NCBI RefSeq assembly: GCF_042679085.1
Contig: NZ_JBHTLQ010000008.1
Span: 1-64,000 of the forward strand
Source: Phenylobacterium conjunctum
Lineage (GTDB): Bacteria > Pseudomonadota > Alphaproteobacteria > Caulobacterales > Caulobacteraceae
Reading direction: 5' to 3'
Length of the DNA: 64,000 bases
How positions within the stretch are numbered: position 1 is the stretch's first letter; each line of letters opens with the position of its first letter. A program made the translations under genes and the position numbers. The notes beneath the pieces are model-generated. The model had not been told where the DNA came from, did no database searches, and was given only the letters and a program-made list of their open reading frames with translations. Shown here piece by piece: positions 8,565 to 16,825 of this stretch.

Positions 8565-8578
8565 TTGACCTAGATCAA
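8565..8578. promoter_or_regulatory. FNR/FixK-like binding site (TTGACCTAGATCAA)
   Basis: TTGA-CCTAGA-TCAA is a perfect match to the TTGA-N6-TCAA core of FNR/FixK-family sites. It lies 64 bases before the beta-galactosidase start and 77 bases before the divergent DUF2189 start. Fnr/FixK proteins control genes under low oxygen in alphaproteobacteria. Which of the two genes it serves is not known from sequence; DUF2189 seems the more natural target. Confidence 0.6.
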
Positions 8579-8641
8579 GGGTGCGCTTGCGCAAGGGGGC
8601 GAACCCCTGTTCATCCTTGGCCAAACACGCCGGGAGGAAAC

Positions 8642-11600
8642 ATGGACCTGCTGTATTCGGGCGCGACGCGGACCTGGGTCCATCCGGAGACGGTGTCCAT
8701 CGGCCGGCTGCCGGCGCGCGCGACCCTGTTCCCGTTTCCGGATGCGCAGGCCGCAATGGCGGTGCGACGCGAGGCCTCGCCCTTCTACCTGTCCCTGAAC
8801 GGCGACTGGCGGTTCCGGATGGTCGACCGGCCCGAAGCGATCCCGGCCGATTTCGCCGAGCCCGGCCTGGACGAAGGCGCGTGGGGATCGATCCCCGTGC
8901 CCGCCAACTGGACCCTGCACGGCCATGACCGGCCGCACTACACCAACATCCAGATGCCGTTCCCGGACGCGCCGCCCAATGTGCCGGACGAGAACCCGAC
9001 CGGGCTCTATCGCACCCGCGTGACGATCCCCACCGACTGGGACGGGCGGCGGATCGTGCTGCAGGTGGGCGGGGCCGAGAGCGTGCTCTACGCCTGGGTC
9101 AATGGCCAGCCGGTGGGGATGGGCAAGGACAGCCGCCTGCCGCAGGACTTCGACATCACCCCTTATGTGTCCGCTGGCCAGGAGGCGGTGATCGCCCTGG
9201 CGGTGGTGAAGTGGTCGGACGCCACCTTCGTCGAGGATCAGGACCAGTGGTGGATGGGCGGCCTGCACCGGGAGGTCTGCCTCTATTCCACGGCGCCCAC
9301 CCACATCGCCGACGTCTTCGCCCTGGCCTCCCTGAAGGACGACTTCGCGACCGGGACCCTGAAGACCACCGTCAGCCTGGGCTTCCCGGGCGAGCCGCAG
9401 AACGGCTGGGAGGCCGAGGTCCAGCTGTTCGACGCCGCCGGCCAGCCGGTGCTGGCCCAGCCCCTGGCCGCGCCGGTGAAGGCCTCGCCGGTCGGCTACA
9501 ATCCCTATCGCGGGCCGCTGGGCGTTGTGGCGCTGGAGGCGGAGATCCCCGGCGTCGCGCCCTGGTCGTCGGAGACGCCGGACCTCTACACCCTGGTCGT
9601 CACCCTGAAGTCGCCGGAGGGCGCGGTGGTGGAGGCGACCGGCTGCCGCGTGGGCTTCCGGCGGGTGGAGCTGGGCGACCGCGAACTGCTGATCAACGGC
9701 AAGCCGGTGATGATCAAGGGCATGAACCGGCATGAGCACCACCCGGTGCGCGGCAAGGTCGTCACCCGCGAAGACATGCTGGCCGACATCGCCTTGATGA
9801 AGCAATTCAACGTCAATGCGGTGAGAACCTCACACTATCCCAACGCGCCGGACTGGTACGACCTGTGCGACGAGCACGGCCTCTACCTGGTTGATGAGAC
9901 CAATCTTGAGACCCACGCCTTCCTGCACACCATCTGCCGGGACCCGCGCTATGCGGCCCAGTTCGTGGAACGCGGCCTGCGCATGGTCGAGCGGGACAAG
10001 AACCACCCCAGCGTCATCATCTGGTCTCTGGGCAATGAGAGCGGCTATGGGCCCAATCATGACGCCATGGCCGGCTGGATCCGGCACTTCGACCCGTCGC
10101 GGCCGCTGCACTATGAGGGCGCGATCTGGGGCTGGGACTTCGAGGGCGACCAGACCCGGCTGATCCGGGGCACGGTCTCGGCGCCTGAGAACCGGATGCG
10201 GGGCATGCGGGCCAGCGACCTGATCTGTCCCATGTATCCGGAGATCGACGCCCTGGTGCGCTGGGCGCAGGCCAACGACCCCACGGATCGGCGGCCGATG
10301 ATCCTGTGCGAGTACTCGCACGCCATGGGCAATTCCAACGGCAGCCTGGGGGACTATTGGGACGCCTTCGAGGGCCATCACGGCCTGCAGGGCGGCTTCA
10401 TCTGGGAATGGTGCGACCACGGCCTGGCCCAGGTGGATGACCAAGGCCGCACCTGGTTCGCCTATGGCGGCGACTTCGGCGATACGCCCAACGACCTGAA
10501 CTTCTGTTGCGACGGCATTGTCAGCGCCGACCGCATCCCGCATCCGGGCCTTTGGGAGTTCAAGAAGCTGGCGCAGCCGGTGGCGGTGCGTTGGGCGGGC
10601 GAGGGCAGGGTGGAGATCCGCAACAAGCGTGACTTCACGAGCCTGGCGGACCTGGCCGGCGCCTGGGTGCTGGAGGTGGACGGACAGCCCGTGGCCAGCG
10701 GGACGCTGCCCGCCCTGGATATCGCGCCTGGCGGGGTGGCGGTGTTCGACCTGGATCTGGGGGCAAGGACCCTGGAGCCCGGCCAGGCGGCCTTTGTCCG
10801 CGTCCAGTTCTCCCGGATCACGGCGTCGGCGACCTGTCCGGCCGGGCACGAGGTCGCCTGGGAGCAACTGCCGCTGGACCTGCCGGTGCAGGCGACGGCG
10901 GCGCCAGCGGTGCGGTCGGGGGCGGCCCTCACCGTGTCGGATCAGGCCGGCCGGGTCACGGTCACGGGCCAGGGCTTTGAGGTCGAGTTCGATCGGGCGG
11001 CGGGGCGACTGTCGCGGCTGAGCGTGGGCAATCACACCATCCTCACCGCTGGGCCGCGCCTGCAGGTCTGGCGCGGGGCCACCGACAATGACGGCATCAA
11101 GGGCTGGAGCGGCCAGGAGGCCAAGCCCCTGGGGCGCTGGCTGGCGGCGGGGCTCAACGACCTGGCCTTCGGCGACCCCGGCCTGGAGGTGGCCGAGGAG
11201 GACGGCGGGGTGGTGGTCCGCCTGCGCCAGGCCGCGGCCTGCGCGGCGGTGTCCGAGGCTGTGATCCACACCCACGACTATCACATCCACCCCGATGGCC
11301 GGATCGTGGTGTCGAACGCCTTCCATGTGCATGAGGCGCTGGACGACCTGCCGCGCCTGGGCGTGACCATGACCCTGCCTGATGGGTTCGAGGCTCTGGA
11401 GTGGTTCGGCAAGGGGCCGCTGGAAAACTATGTCGACCGCGATCGCGCCGCCTGGATCGGCCGGTTCAGCGGCACGGTGAGCGGCCAGTATGTCGACTAC
11501 GTCCTGCCGCAGGAGCACGGCAACAAGACCGGCCTGCGCTGGATGGAGCTGGCCTCGCGGGAGGCGACGGTGCGCTTCACCATCGATGGCGCCTGCGAGG

Positions 11601-11806
11601 GCTCCGCCAGCCGGTTCGCGGCCGAGGACCTGTTCGCCGCCCGCCACACCACCGACCTCGTTCCCCGTCGCGAGGTGCTGGTCAATCTGGACGTCCGCCA
11701 GCGTGGCCTGGGCACGGCTAGCTGCGGGCCGGACACGCTGCCGCGCTACCGGATCGGCGGGGGCGACCACGCGCTAGGCTTCACCATCAGCGTGGAGCCG
11801 CGCTGA
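8642..11806 (+). CDS. lacZ: Beta-galactosidase, glycoside hydrolase family 2 (LacZ-type)
   Basis: A 1054-residue enzyme with the five-domain length of LacZ (E. coli 1024). It hydrolyses terminal beta-galactosides. The jelly-roll domain begins near FYLSLNGDWRFRMVDRP, the barrel carries NAVRTSHYPN, VDETNLETH and the acid/base Glu466 in SLGNESGYGPNHDAM. The nucleophile is Glu557 in MILCEYSHAMGNS, and the C-terminal beta-gal small chain domain contains WRGATDNDG and WFGKGPLENYVDR. The start at 8642 has GGAGG at ideal spacing (GGGAGGAAAC), so the longer upstream frame is rejected. No signal peptide is seen. There is no adjacent sugar transporter or repressor, so its physiological substrate is open. 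Confidence 0.95.
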   Translation: MDLLYSGATRTWVHPETVSIGRLPARATLFPFPDAQAAMAVRREASPFYLSLNGDWRFRMVDRPEAIPADFAEPGLDEGAWGSIPVPANWTLHGHDRPHYTNIQMPFPDAPPNVPDENPTGLYRTRVTIPTDWDGRRIVLQVGGAESVLYAWVNGQPVGMGKDSRLPQDFDITPYVSAGQEAVIALAVVKWSDATFVEDQDQWWMGGLHREVCLYSTAPTHIADVFALASLKDDFATGTLKTTVSLGFPGEPQNGWEAEVQLFDAAGQPVLAQPLAAPVKASPVGYNPYRGPLGVVALEAEIPGVAPWSSETPDLYTLVVTLKSPEGAVVEATGCRVGFRRVELGDRELLINGKPVMIKGMNRHEHHPVRGKVVTREDMLADIALMKQFNVNAVRTSHYPNAPDWYDLCDEHGLYLVDETNLETHAFLHTICRDPRYAAQFVERGLRMVERDKNHPSVIIWSLGNESGYGPNHDAMAGWIRHFDPSRPLHYEGAIWGWDFEGDQTRLIRGTVSAPENRMRGMRASDLICPMYPEIDALVRWAQANDPTDRRPMILCEYSHAMGNSNGSLGDYWDAFEGHHGLQGGFIWEWCDHGLAQVDDQGRTWFAYGGDFGDTPNDLNFCCDGIVSADRIPHPGLWEFKKLAQPVAVRWAGEGRVEIRNKRDFTSLADLAGAWVLEVDGQPVASGTLPALDIAPGGVAVFDLDLGARTLEPGQAAFVRVQFSRITASATCPAGHEVAWEQLPLDLPVQATAAPAVRSGAALTVSDQAGRVTVTGQGFEVEFDRAAGRLSRLSVGNHTILTAGPRLQVWRGATDNDGIKGWSGQEAKPLGRWLAAGLNDLAFGDPGLEVAEEDGGVVVRLRQAAACAAVSEAVIHTHDYHIHPDGRIVVSNAFHVHEALDDLPRLGVTMTLPDGFEALEWFGKGPLENYVDRDRAAWIGRFSGTVSGQYVDYVLPQEHGNKTGLRWMELASREATVRFTIDGACEGSASRFAAEDLFAARHTTDLVPRREVLVNLDVRQRGLGTASCGPDTLPRYRIGGGDHALGFTISVEPR

Positions 11807-11809
11807 GAC

Positions 11810-13429
11810 TTACTTCCTGACGCACATCCAGCGGGCGCGGTGGAAGTTCTCCACATTGTCCACGAAGCCGGTGATGCGCGGGGAGACCAGGTTGCGGCTG
11901 ACCAGGTAGTAGAGCGGGATCATGGCTTCGTCGTTCAGCATCAGCTGTTCGGCCTCGGCCAGGATCTCGCCGCGCCGGACCGGATCGGGCTCGCGGTCGG
12001 CGGCGTCGAGCAGGGCGTCGTAGCTCGGGTTGCGATAGTCGCCATAGTTCTGAGCGCCCGTGTCCGAGCGCATCAGGCCCAGGAAGGTCGTCGGATCGTT
12101 GAAGTCGGCGTACCAGCTCATCACCCCCAACTCGAAGTCGCGGTTGCGATAGGCCGCAAAGGCGATCTGGCCCTCGTTCTGAACCAGCTTGGCCTTGACC
12201 CCGATGCTCGCCCAGTCGGCCTGGATCGCCTGGGAGATCAGCACGGTGTCGGGGGAGTTGGAGATCTTGAGCTCGATCTCCAGCGGGTTCTCAGGGCCGT
12301 AGCCGGCCTGGGCCAGCAGGCGCTTGGCCTCGGCCTGGCGCTGGGCCAGGGGCTCCTTGGCCCAGTAGAGCTGGGCGCCGCCCTGGGGATAGTTGGCGAC
12401 GCCGGGGGGCACGAAGGCGTAGGCCGGGGCCTGGCCGGCGCGCAGGAGCTTGCTGGTCAGGAACTCGCGGTCCACGCCCATGGACAGGGCGCGGCGCACC
12501 CGGACATCGCGGAAGGCGGCGACGTCGCGGGTGTTGAAGGAGAAATAGGCCGTGGCCAGGATCGTATGGGTGCGCGGCACGCCCGGCATGGTGGCCCGCA
12601 GCCGGGCGATGCGGTTGGACTGGAATGAGGTGTTGAGGTCGAGCTCGCCGCGCTTGACCCGCCGTTCGGCCATCACCGCATCCGGCGTCGGATAGTAGTT
12701 GATCCGGTCGATGCAGACGTTCTTGGCGTCGAAGAAGCGCGGGTTCTTCTGGACCTGGATGTAGTCGCCCAGCCGCCAGGTGACGAGGGAGTAGGGGCCG
12801 TTGCCGACGAAGCGCCCCGGCTGGACCCAGTCGTCACCCCACTTTTCCACCACGTGCCGGGGCACGGGGAAGAAGCTCTGGTGCTTGGCGATCTCGGGCA
12901 GGTAGGGCGCCGGGTGCTCGAGCTTGAGCACCAGGGTCTGAGGATCGGGCGCGCTGACGCCCAGGCTCTCAGGCGGGGCCTTGCCCTCGTTCACCGCCTG
13001 GCCGTTCTGAAGGATGTAGAGCAGGTAGGCGTAGATCGAGGCGGTCTTGGGATCGAGGATCCGGCGATAGGCGTAGACGAAGTCGTCGGAGGTGACCGGA
13101 ACCCCGTCGGACCAGTCCGCCTTGCGCAGGTGAAAGGTCCAGGTCAGGCCATCGGGGCTCGTCTCCCAATGCGTGGCCATGGCGGGGGCCGGACTGGCGT
13201 CCGGCGCGTCGGTGGTCAGGCCGACGATCAGGTCGGCGATGATTGTCGCCTCGTCGATCAGGTTGGACTTCTGGGGATCTAGGGTCGCGGCCTCGGTGTT
13301 GTTGCCGTACTCGACGCAGACCTGGCCGTTGGGGCAGGGCGCGCGGGTGACCTTGGGCTGGCAGGCGCCCAACAGGCCCGCCAGCGCGAGCAGGGCCAGG
13401 ACACGGGCGGAACGGGATACGCGAACCAA
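11810..13429 (-). CDS. Peptide ABC transporter substrate-binding lipoprotein (OppA-like, SBP_bac_5)
   Basis: The 539-residue product begins with a short basic stretch and hydrophobic core ending in the lipobox LLGAC, so it should be lipid-anchored and periplasmic. Family 5 solute-binding features include GNNTEAATLDPQKSNL, the HWETSPDGLTWTFHLRKADW block, and FVGNGPYSLVTWRLGDYI. Length and layout are those of OppA/DppA oligopeptide-binding proteins. I place the start at a TTG at 13429 because GGAGG lies six bases upstream; a TTG nine codons earlier is possible. No permease or ATPase gene is adjacent, so it is an orphan here. Convergent with the beta-galactosidase gene, with three bases between stops. 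Confidence 0.88.
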   Translation of the reverse strand: MVRVSRSARVLALLALAGLLGACQPKVTRAPCPNGQVCVEYGNNTEAATLDPQKSNLIDEATIIADLIVGLTTDAPDASPAPAMATHWETSPDGLTWTFHLRKADWSDGVPVTSDDFVYAYRRILDPKTASIYAYLLYILQNGQAVNEGKAPPESLGVSAPDPQTLVLKLEHPAPYLPEIAKHQSFFPVPRHVVEKWGDDWVQPGRFVGNGPYSLVTWRLGDYIQVQKNPRFFDAKNVCIDRINYYPTPDAVMAERRVKRGELDLNTSFQSNRIARLRATMPGVPRTHTILATAYFSFNTRDVAAFRDVRVRRALSMGVDREFLTSKLLRAGQAPAYAFVPPGVANYPQGGAQLYWAKEPLAQRQAEAKRLLAQAGYGPENPLEIELKISNSPDTVLISQAIQADWASIGVKAKLVQNEGQIAFAAYRNRDFELGVMSWYADFNDPTTFLGLMRSDTGAQNYGDYRNPSYDALLDAADREPDPVRRGEILAEAEQLMLNDEAMIPLYYLVSRNLVSPRITGFVDNVENFHRARWMCVRK

Positions 13430-13521
13430 GAGCGGCCTCCGACGGAGCAGGTCCAAGACCTCGCATTCCTTCGCCGGGATGGCCAGGGGGCGTCGCGCTT
13501 CAGCCGTACAGACGCTTCAAA

Positions 13522-13548
13522 GCGCCCCCCGGCCGGGCCGGGAGGCGC
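13522..13548 (-). terminator. Possible terminator after the KGG gene
   Basis: GCGCC-C-CCCGGC and GCCGGG-A-GGCGC pair as an interrupted 11-bp stem with a three-base loop, 26 bases after the stop of the KGG gene. Read on the minus strand it is followed by CTTTGAAGC, with only a short T-run, so termination is uncertain. Confidence 0.35.
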
Positions 13549-13573
13549 CTGCGAGCCAGCAGCCGAGACGGGT

Positions 13574-13795
13574 CTAGCGCTCGCGCGTCGGGGCGGTGGG
13601 GTTGCGGCCGCCGCCGCGGGACGACTCACCGCCCTTGCGGCCGGCGGTGGCGGCGAGGTCGCGGTCCTTGGCGAAGCTGCGCTTTTCACCGGGCACGCTG
13701 GCGCCGCCCTTGCGCGCGATCTCGCGGCGGCGCTCGGGGTTCATCGCCGCAAACCCACGTCGAGACTTTGGTTTGGCGTTGGGGTCGAGATCCAT
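13574..13795 (-). CDS. KGG-repeat small stress protein (YciG/GsiB-like)
   Basis: A 73-residue basic, glycine- and serine-rich protein with two KGG modules: RRREIARKGGASVPGEKRSF and AATAGRKGGESSRGG. This is the conidiation-specific protein 10/YciG pattern of hydrophilic general stress proteins, likely disordered. The start has AGGAG upstream. The molecular role of the family is not established. It lies alone between the binding-protein gene and the two-component operon, all on the minus strand. A GC-rich inverted repeat after the stop (13522-13548) could end its transcript but lacks a strong T-run. Confidence 0.85.
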   Translation of the reverse strand: MDLDPNAKPKSRRGFAAMNPERRREIARKGGASVPGEKRSFAKDRDLAATAGRKGGESSRGGGRNPTAPTRER

Positions 13796-13854
13796 CGGCT
13801 ACTCCTGAAGTCGGTTGCTCAGGTCCAAACCCCTCAGACGCCGGAGGGTTGCCG

Positions 13855-13928
13855 AAAAATCGTACAAGCCTCGCCGTGCTCGTCAGAAGCGAGCCCTCGG
13901 GGCTGGAAAAGCCAGTGGTGAGGCTTGT
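13855..13928 (-). terminator. Branched stem structure with T-run after the two-component operon
   Basis: ACAAGCCTCGCC (13864-13875) and GGTGAGGCTTGT (13917-13928) are complementary over 12 bases with one wobble pair. They enclose two small hairpins (GCTCG/CGAGC and GGCT/AGCC). On the minus strand the outer stem is followed by ACGATTTTTCGG, so it can act as an intrinsic terminator for the histidine kinase gene, which ends at 13948. The branched form is unusual for a simple terminator. No gene is seen elsewhere in 13796-13947. Confidence 0.5.
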
Positions 13929-13947
13929 TTCGGGAAACGATGTTCGC

Positions 13948-15291
13948 TCAGAGCGGCAGGCGGACCCGCGCCAGGAGGCCGCCCTCGGAGCGGGTGGTCA
14001 GCTGCACGTCGCCGCCATGGCTGCGCGCCACCGACCGCACCACGGCCAGGCCCAGGCCAATGCCTCCGGTCTGGCGGCTGCGGGAGGGTTCGCGGCGATA
14101 GAAGGGTTCGAACACCCGCTCACGCTCGTCCTCGGGGATGCCGGGACCGTGGTCGACGATCTCCACCACCGCGAAGCCGTCCGCCTCATAGACCCGGGCG
14201 CGGGCCTGGTCGCCGAACTTCACCGCGTTTTCCAGCAGGTTGGCGAACAGCCGGCGCAGGGACACAGGGTCGCCATGCAGCACCACCTTGGCGCCCAGCT
14301 CGGCCTGGGCGTCCGCCCCGGTCTCGGCCAGCTCGTCGCAGAGGCTCTCGATCAGCGAGGACAGCTCCAGCCGGGTGCGCTCGCCGACCTGGGTGGCGTC
14401 ACGGACGAAGGTCAGGGCCGCGGAGATCATCTCCTCCATCTGGTCCAGGTCGCTGGCCATCTTGGCGCGCAGGTCGTCAGGGGCGTTCTCGATGCGGAAT
14501 CGCAGGCGGGTCAGGGGCGTACGCAGGTCGTGGGCGATGGCCCCGACCATGGCCGTACGGTCCTCGACATAGCGGCGCAGGCGCTCCTGCATCTCGTTGA
14601 AGGCGCGGGCGGCCACGTCGATCTCGGTGGTGCCCTTCAGGTCCAGGGGCAGGGGGGCGGCGCGGGGATCGCGGCCCAGGCGGTCGGCGGCCTCGGCGAA
14701 CTGCTGCAGGGGCCGGGAGATGCGCCGGGCGTAGACATAGGCGGCCGGCGCCATGGCCAGGGTGGACAAGACGAACCACAGCACCATGCGCTGCTGCCAG
14801 GGCTCCAGGCCGAAGCCTTCGGGCCGCACGATCTTCCAGCCGCCGTCGGCCTGGCGCACGCCGAGCGAGAAGGGCGCGACCAGGAAGTGCTCCTCGCCGC
14901 CCTCGCGGGCCATGCGGTCGCGCAGGATGCGGAACACCCGGCGGTCGGAGAACGGGCTGCGGTCGCCGCCGATCACGATGGCGTCCGGCGAGACGCCCAG
15001 GTCCTTGGCGAGTTCGGCGCGGATCACGCCGCTCATGCGGCCGTCCGGGGCGGCGGGCGGCGGCTCCCGCGACATCCGGACCACCAGGGGCCGGCGTTCA
15101 GTAAAGGTCGGCGGGGCGCCGCGCAGGGCCTGGACCAGTTCGCCCAGGCGGTAGAAGTCCGGGATCGGCGGGGGCAGGGCGAAGATCAGGATGACGCTGA
15201 TCAGCTGGGCCGCGGCCAGGCTGGCGCCGACCAGCATCAGCAGGCGGCCGAACAGCGAATTGGTCGCCTTGAAGCGGCGCGCCAGTCTCAC
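13948..15291 (-). CDS. Sensor histidine kinase (EnvZ-like)
   Basis: A 447-residue inner-membrane kinase. An N-terminal membrane segment (LLMLVGASLAAAQLISVILIFAL) is followed by a periplasmic region of about 140 residues. A second segment (MVLWFVLSTLAMAPAAYVYA) leads into a HAMP domain, then the HisKA dimerisation domain with the phospho-acceptor His in MVGAIAHDLRTPLTRLRFRI. The HATPase domain shows the N box (NLLENAVKFG), DHGPGIPEDE and GGIGLGLAVV. It starts at a GTG that overlaps the regulator's stop by four bases (GTGA), so translation is coupled. The signal is unknown. Confidence 0.93.
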   Translation of the reverse strand: MRLARRFKATNSLFGRLLMLVGASLAAAQLISVILIFALPPPIPDFYRLGELVQALRGAPPTFTERRPLVVRMSREPPPAAPDGRMSGVIRAELAKDLGVSPDAIVIGGDRSPFSDRRVFRILRDRMAREGGEEHFLVAPFSLGVRQADGGWKIVRPEGFGLEPWQQRMVLWFVLSTLAMAPAAYVYARRISRPLQQFAEAADRLGRDPRAAPLPLDLKGTTEIDVAARAFNEMQERLRRYVEDRTAMVGAIAHDLRTPLTRLRFRIENAPDDLRAKMASDLDQMEEMISAALTFVRDATQVGERTRLELSSLIESLCDELAETGADAQAELGAKVVLHGDPVSLRRLFANLLENAVKFGDQARARVYEADGFAVVEIVDHGPGIPEDERERVFEPFYRREPSRSRQTGGIGLGLAVVRSVARSHGGDVQLTTRSEGGLLARVRLPL

Positions 15292-16031
15292 GCGCGCCGG
15301 ACCTTGGCGGTGAACATATAGCCCTCGTTGCGGACGGTGCGGATCAGGTCCTGGCCCACCGCGCCGTCGTCGAGCTTGCGGCGCAGGCGCGAGATCTGGA
15401 CGTCGATCGCCCGGTCGAAGGCGTCGGAGGCCGGACCGCGGGCGTAGTCCAGCAGCTGGTCGCGGGTCAGCACCCGTTGCGGCCGCTCCACGAAGGCGCG
15501 CAACAGGGAGAACTCGCCGGAGGACAGGTTCACCACCACGCCGTCAGGAGAGCGCAATTCGCGCCGCATCAGGTCCAGCCGCCAGCCGGCGAACTCGCAG
15601 CCGGCCCCGCCGCCACTGGTCACGCCACGCAGTTCGGCCCGGCGCAGAACGGCCCGAACGCGGGCCAGCAGTTCGCGCGGATTGCAGGGCTTTGGCAGGT
15701 AGTCGTCGGCGCCCAGCTCCAGCCCGACAATGCGATCGGTGTCCTCGCCCATGGCCGACAGCATGATGATCGGCGGGCCCTCAGGACCGGCCAGGCGGCG
15801 GCAGATGGCCAGGCCGTCCTCGCCCGGCAGCATGACGTCCAGCACCACCAGGTCCACAGGCCCGCGCGACAGGGCGACGTCCATCTCGCGGGAATCGCCG
15901 GCGGTCTCGACCTGGTAGCCGTGCTTGCCCAGGAAGTCGGAGACGACGTCGCGGATGCCCGGATCGTCGTCGACCATCAGGATGCGCGGGGCGGGAGCGT
16001 TGGGATCGGCCACAGTTTCCATCCCCGGCAT
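15288..16031 (-). CDS. OmpR-family response regulator
   Basis: The 247-residue regulator has a receiver domain (ILMVDDDPGIRDVVSDFLG; phospho-acceptor Asp in VDLVVLDVMLPGEDG; conserved Lys in DDYLPKPCNPRELLARV) and a C-terminal OmpR/PhoB winged helix (LSSGEFSLLRAFVERPQRVL, AIDVQISRLRRKLDD). It pairs with the kinase encoded immediately downstream with a four-base overlap. The phrase DDYLPKPCNPREL is typical of OmpR-EnvZ-type regulators in alphaproteobacteria. Its target genes cannot be deduced. The start may be the first ATG or the one three codons later. Confidence 0.94.
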   Translation of the reverse strand: MPGMETVADPNAPAPRILMVDDDPGIRDVVSDFLGKHGYQVETAGDSREMDVALSRGPVDLVVLDVMLPGEDGLAICRRLAGPEGPPIIMLSAMGEDTDRIVGLELGADDYLPKPCNPRELLARVRAVLRRAELRGVTSGGGAGCEFAGWRLDLMRRELRSPDGVVVNLSSGEFSLLRAFVERPQRVLTRDQLLDYARGPASDAFDRAIDVQISRLRRKLDDGAVGQDLIRTVRNEGYMFTAKVRRA

Positions 16032-16088
16032 CTTAGGGGCGCGCGTGTCACGCGGATTTCACGCCTGAAAAGCTTCGTCGCCGGACGA

Positions 16089-16757
16089 TCAGGCGTCCGA
16101 CAGGGCGTCGTCCGACACGAAGGGATTGGTCTGCCGCTCGCGCCCGAAGGTCGACATCGGGCCGTGGCCGGGGACGAAAGCGACGTCATCGCCGAGCGGC
16201 CAGAGCTTGTCAGTGATCGAAGAGATCAGGTCGCGATAGTTGCCCTTCGGGAAGTCGGTGCGGCCGATGGAGCCCTGGAACAGCACGTCGCCCACCTGAG
16301 CGAAGCGGGCCTCGGGATGGTAGAAGATCACATGGCCGGGCGTGTGGCCGGGGCAATGGATGACCTGGAACCGGGTCTCGCCCAGGGTGACCTCGTCGCC
16401 GTCCTCGAGCCAGCGGTCGGGGGTGAAATGCTTGGCTTCGGGCATGCCCCAGCGGGCGCCGGAGGTCTCCATCTCGTCGATCCAGAAGGCGTCGTCCTTG
16501 TGCGGGCCTTCGACCACCGCGCCGGTGGCGGCCTTCAGCGCCGCCGTGCCGCCGGCATGGTCCAGGTGGCCGTGGGTGATCCAGATCTTCTCCAGGGTCA
16601 GGCCGTGCTGGGCCAGGGCCGCCATCAGGCGATCGACCTCGCCGCCGGGATCGATGATGGCGGCCTTCTTGGTCTTGTCGCACCAGACGATGGTGCAGTT
16701 CTGGGCCAGCGGGGTCACCGGCGCGATCAGGGCTTTGATGGGCGGGCTCTCAGACAT
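16089..16757 (-). CDS. Metallo-beta-lactamase-fold hydrolase (glyoxalase II-like)
   Basis: A 222-residue cytoplasmic protein with the zinc-binding motif THGHLDHAGG (HxHxDH), a second ligand His in VIHCPGHTPGHVIFY, the bridging Asp in AQVGDVLFQGSIGRTD, and the last His in FVPGHGPMSTFG. It matches the small hydroxyacylglutathione hydrolase-like branch (YcbL type) of the fold. These hydrolyse thioesters such as S-lactoylglutathione, but the specific substrate here is not shown. It precedes the two-component operon on the same strand with a 57-base gap. Confidence 0.9.
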   Translation of the reverse strand: MSESPPIKALIAPVTPLAQNCTIVWCDKTKKAAIIDPGGEVDRLMAALAQHGLTLEKIWITHGHLDHAGGTAALKAATGAVVEGPHKDDAFWIDEMETSGARWGMPEAKHFTPDRWLEDGDEVTLGETRFQVIHCPGHTPGHVIFYHPEARFAQVGDVLFQGSIGRTDFPKGNYRDLISSITDKLWPLGDDVAFVPGHGPMSTFGRERQTNPFVSDDALSDA

Positions 16758-16782
16758 GGCCCTAACATCGGGCCTCTTGGCC

Positions 16783-16816
16783 CATAAGAAAAGGCCCGGG
16801 ATGAACCCGGGCCTTT
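16783..16816 (-). terminator. Rho-independent terminator of the amino-acid permease gene
   Basis: AAAGGCCCGGG (16790-16800) and CCCGGGCCTTT (16806-16816) form a perfect 11-bp stem with a five-base loop. On the minus strand the stem is followed by TTTTCTTATG. It lies 10 bases after the permease stop and just before the start of the metallo-hydrolase gene, so it separates the two transcripts. Confidence 0.9.
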
Positions 16817-16825
16817 CCAGTTTCG

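Noticed and set aside
8444..8641. N-terminal extension of the beta-galactosidase
   Set aside because: The extension would include the FNR/FixK-like box and lacks similarity to GH2 enzymes; the ATG at 8642 has a strong ribosome binding site.
9830..11770. Open frame of 646 codons opposite the beta-galactosidase gene
   Set aside because: Antisense shadow created by high third-position GC; the sense frame has complete GH2 motifs.
13768..15321. Open frame of 517 codons opposite the histidine kinase
   Set aside because: Shadow frame; the kinase frame carries all expected motifs and is coupled to its regulator.
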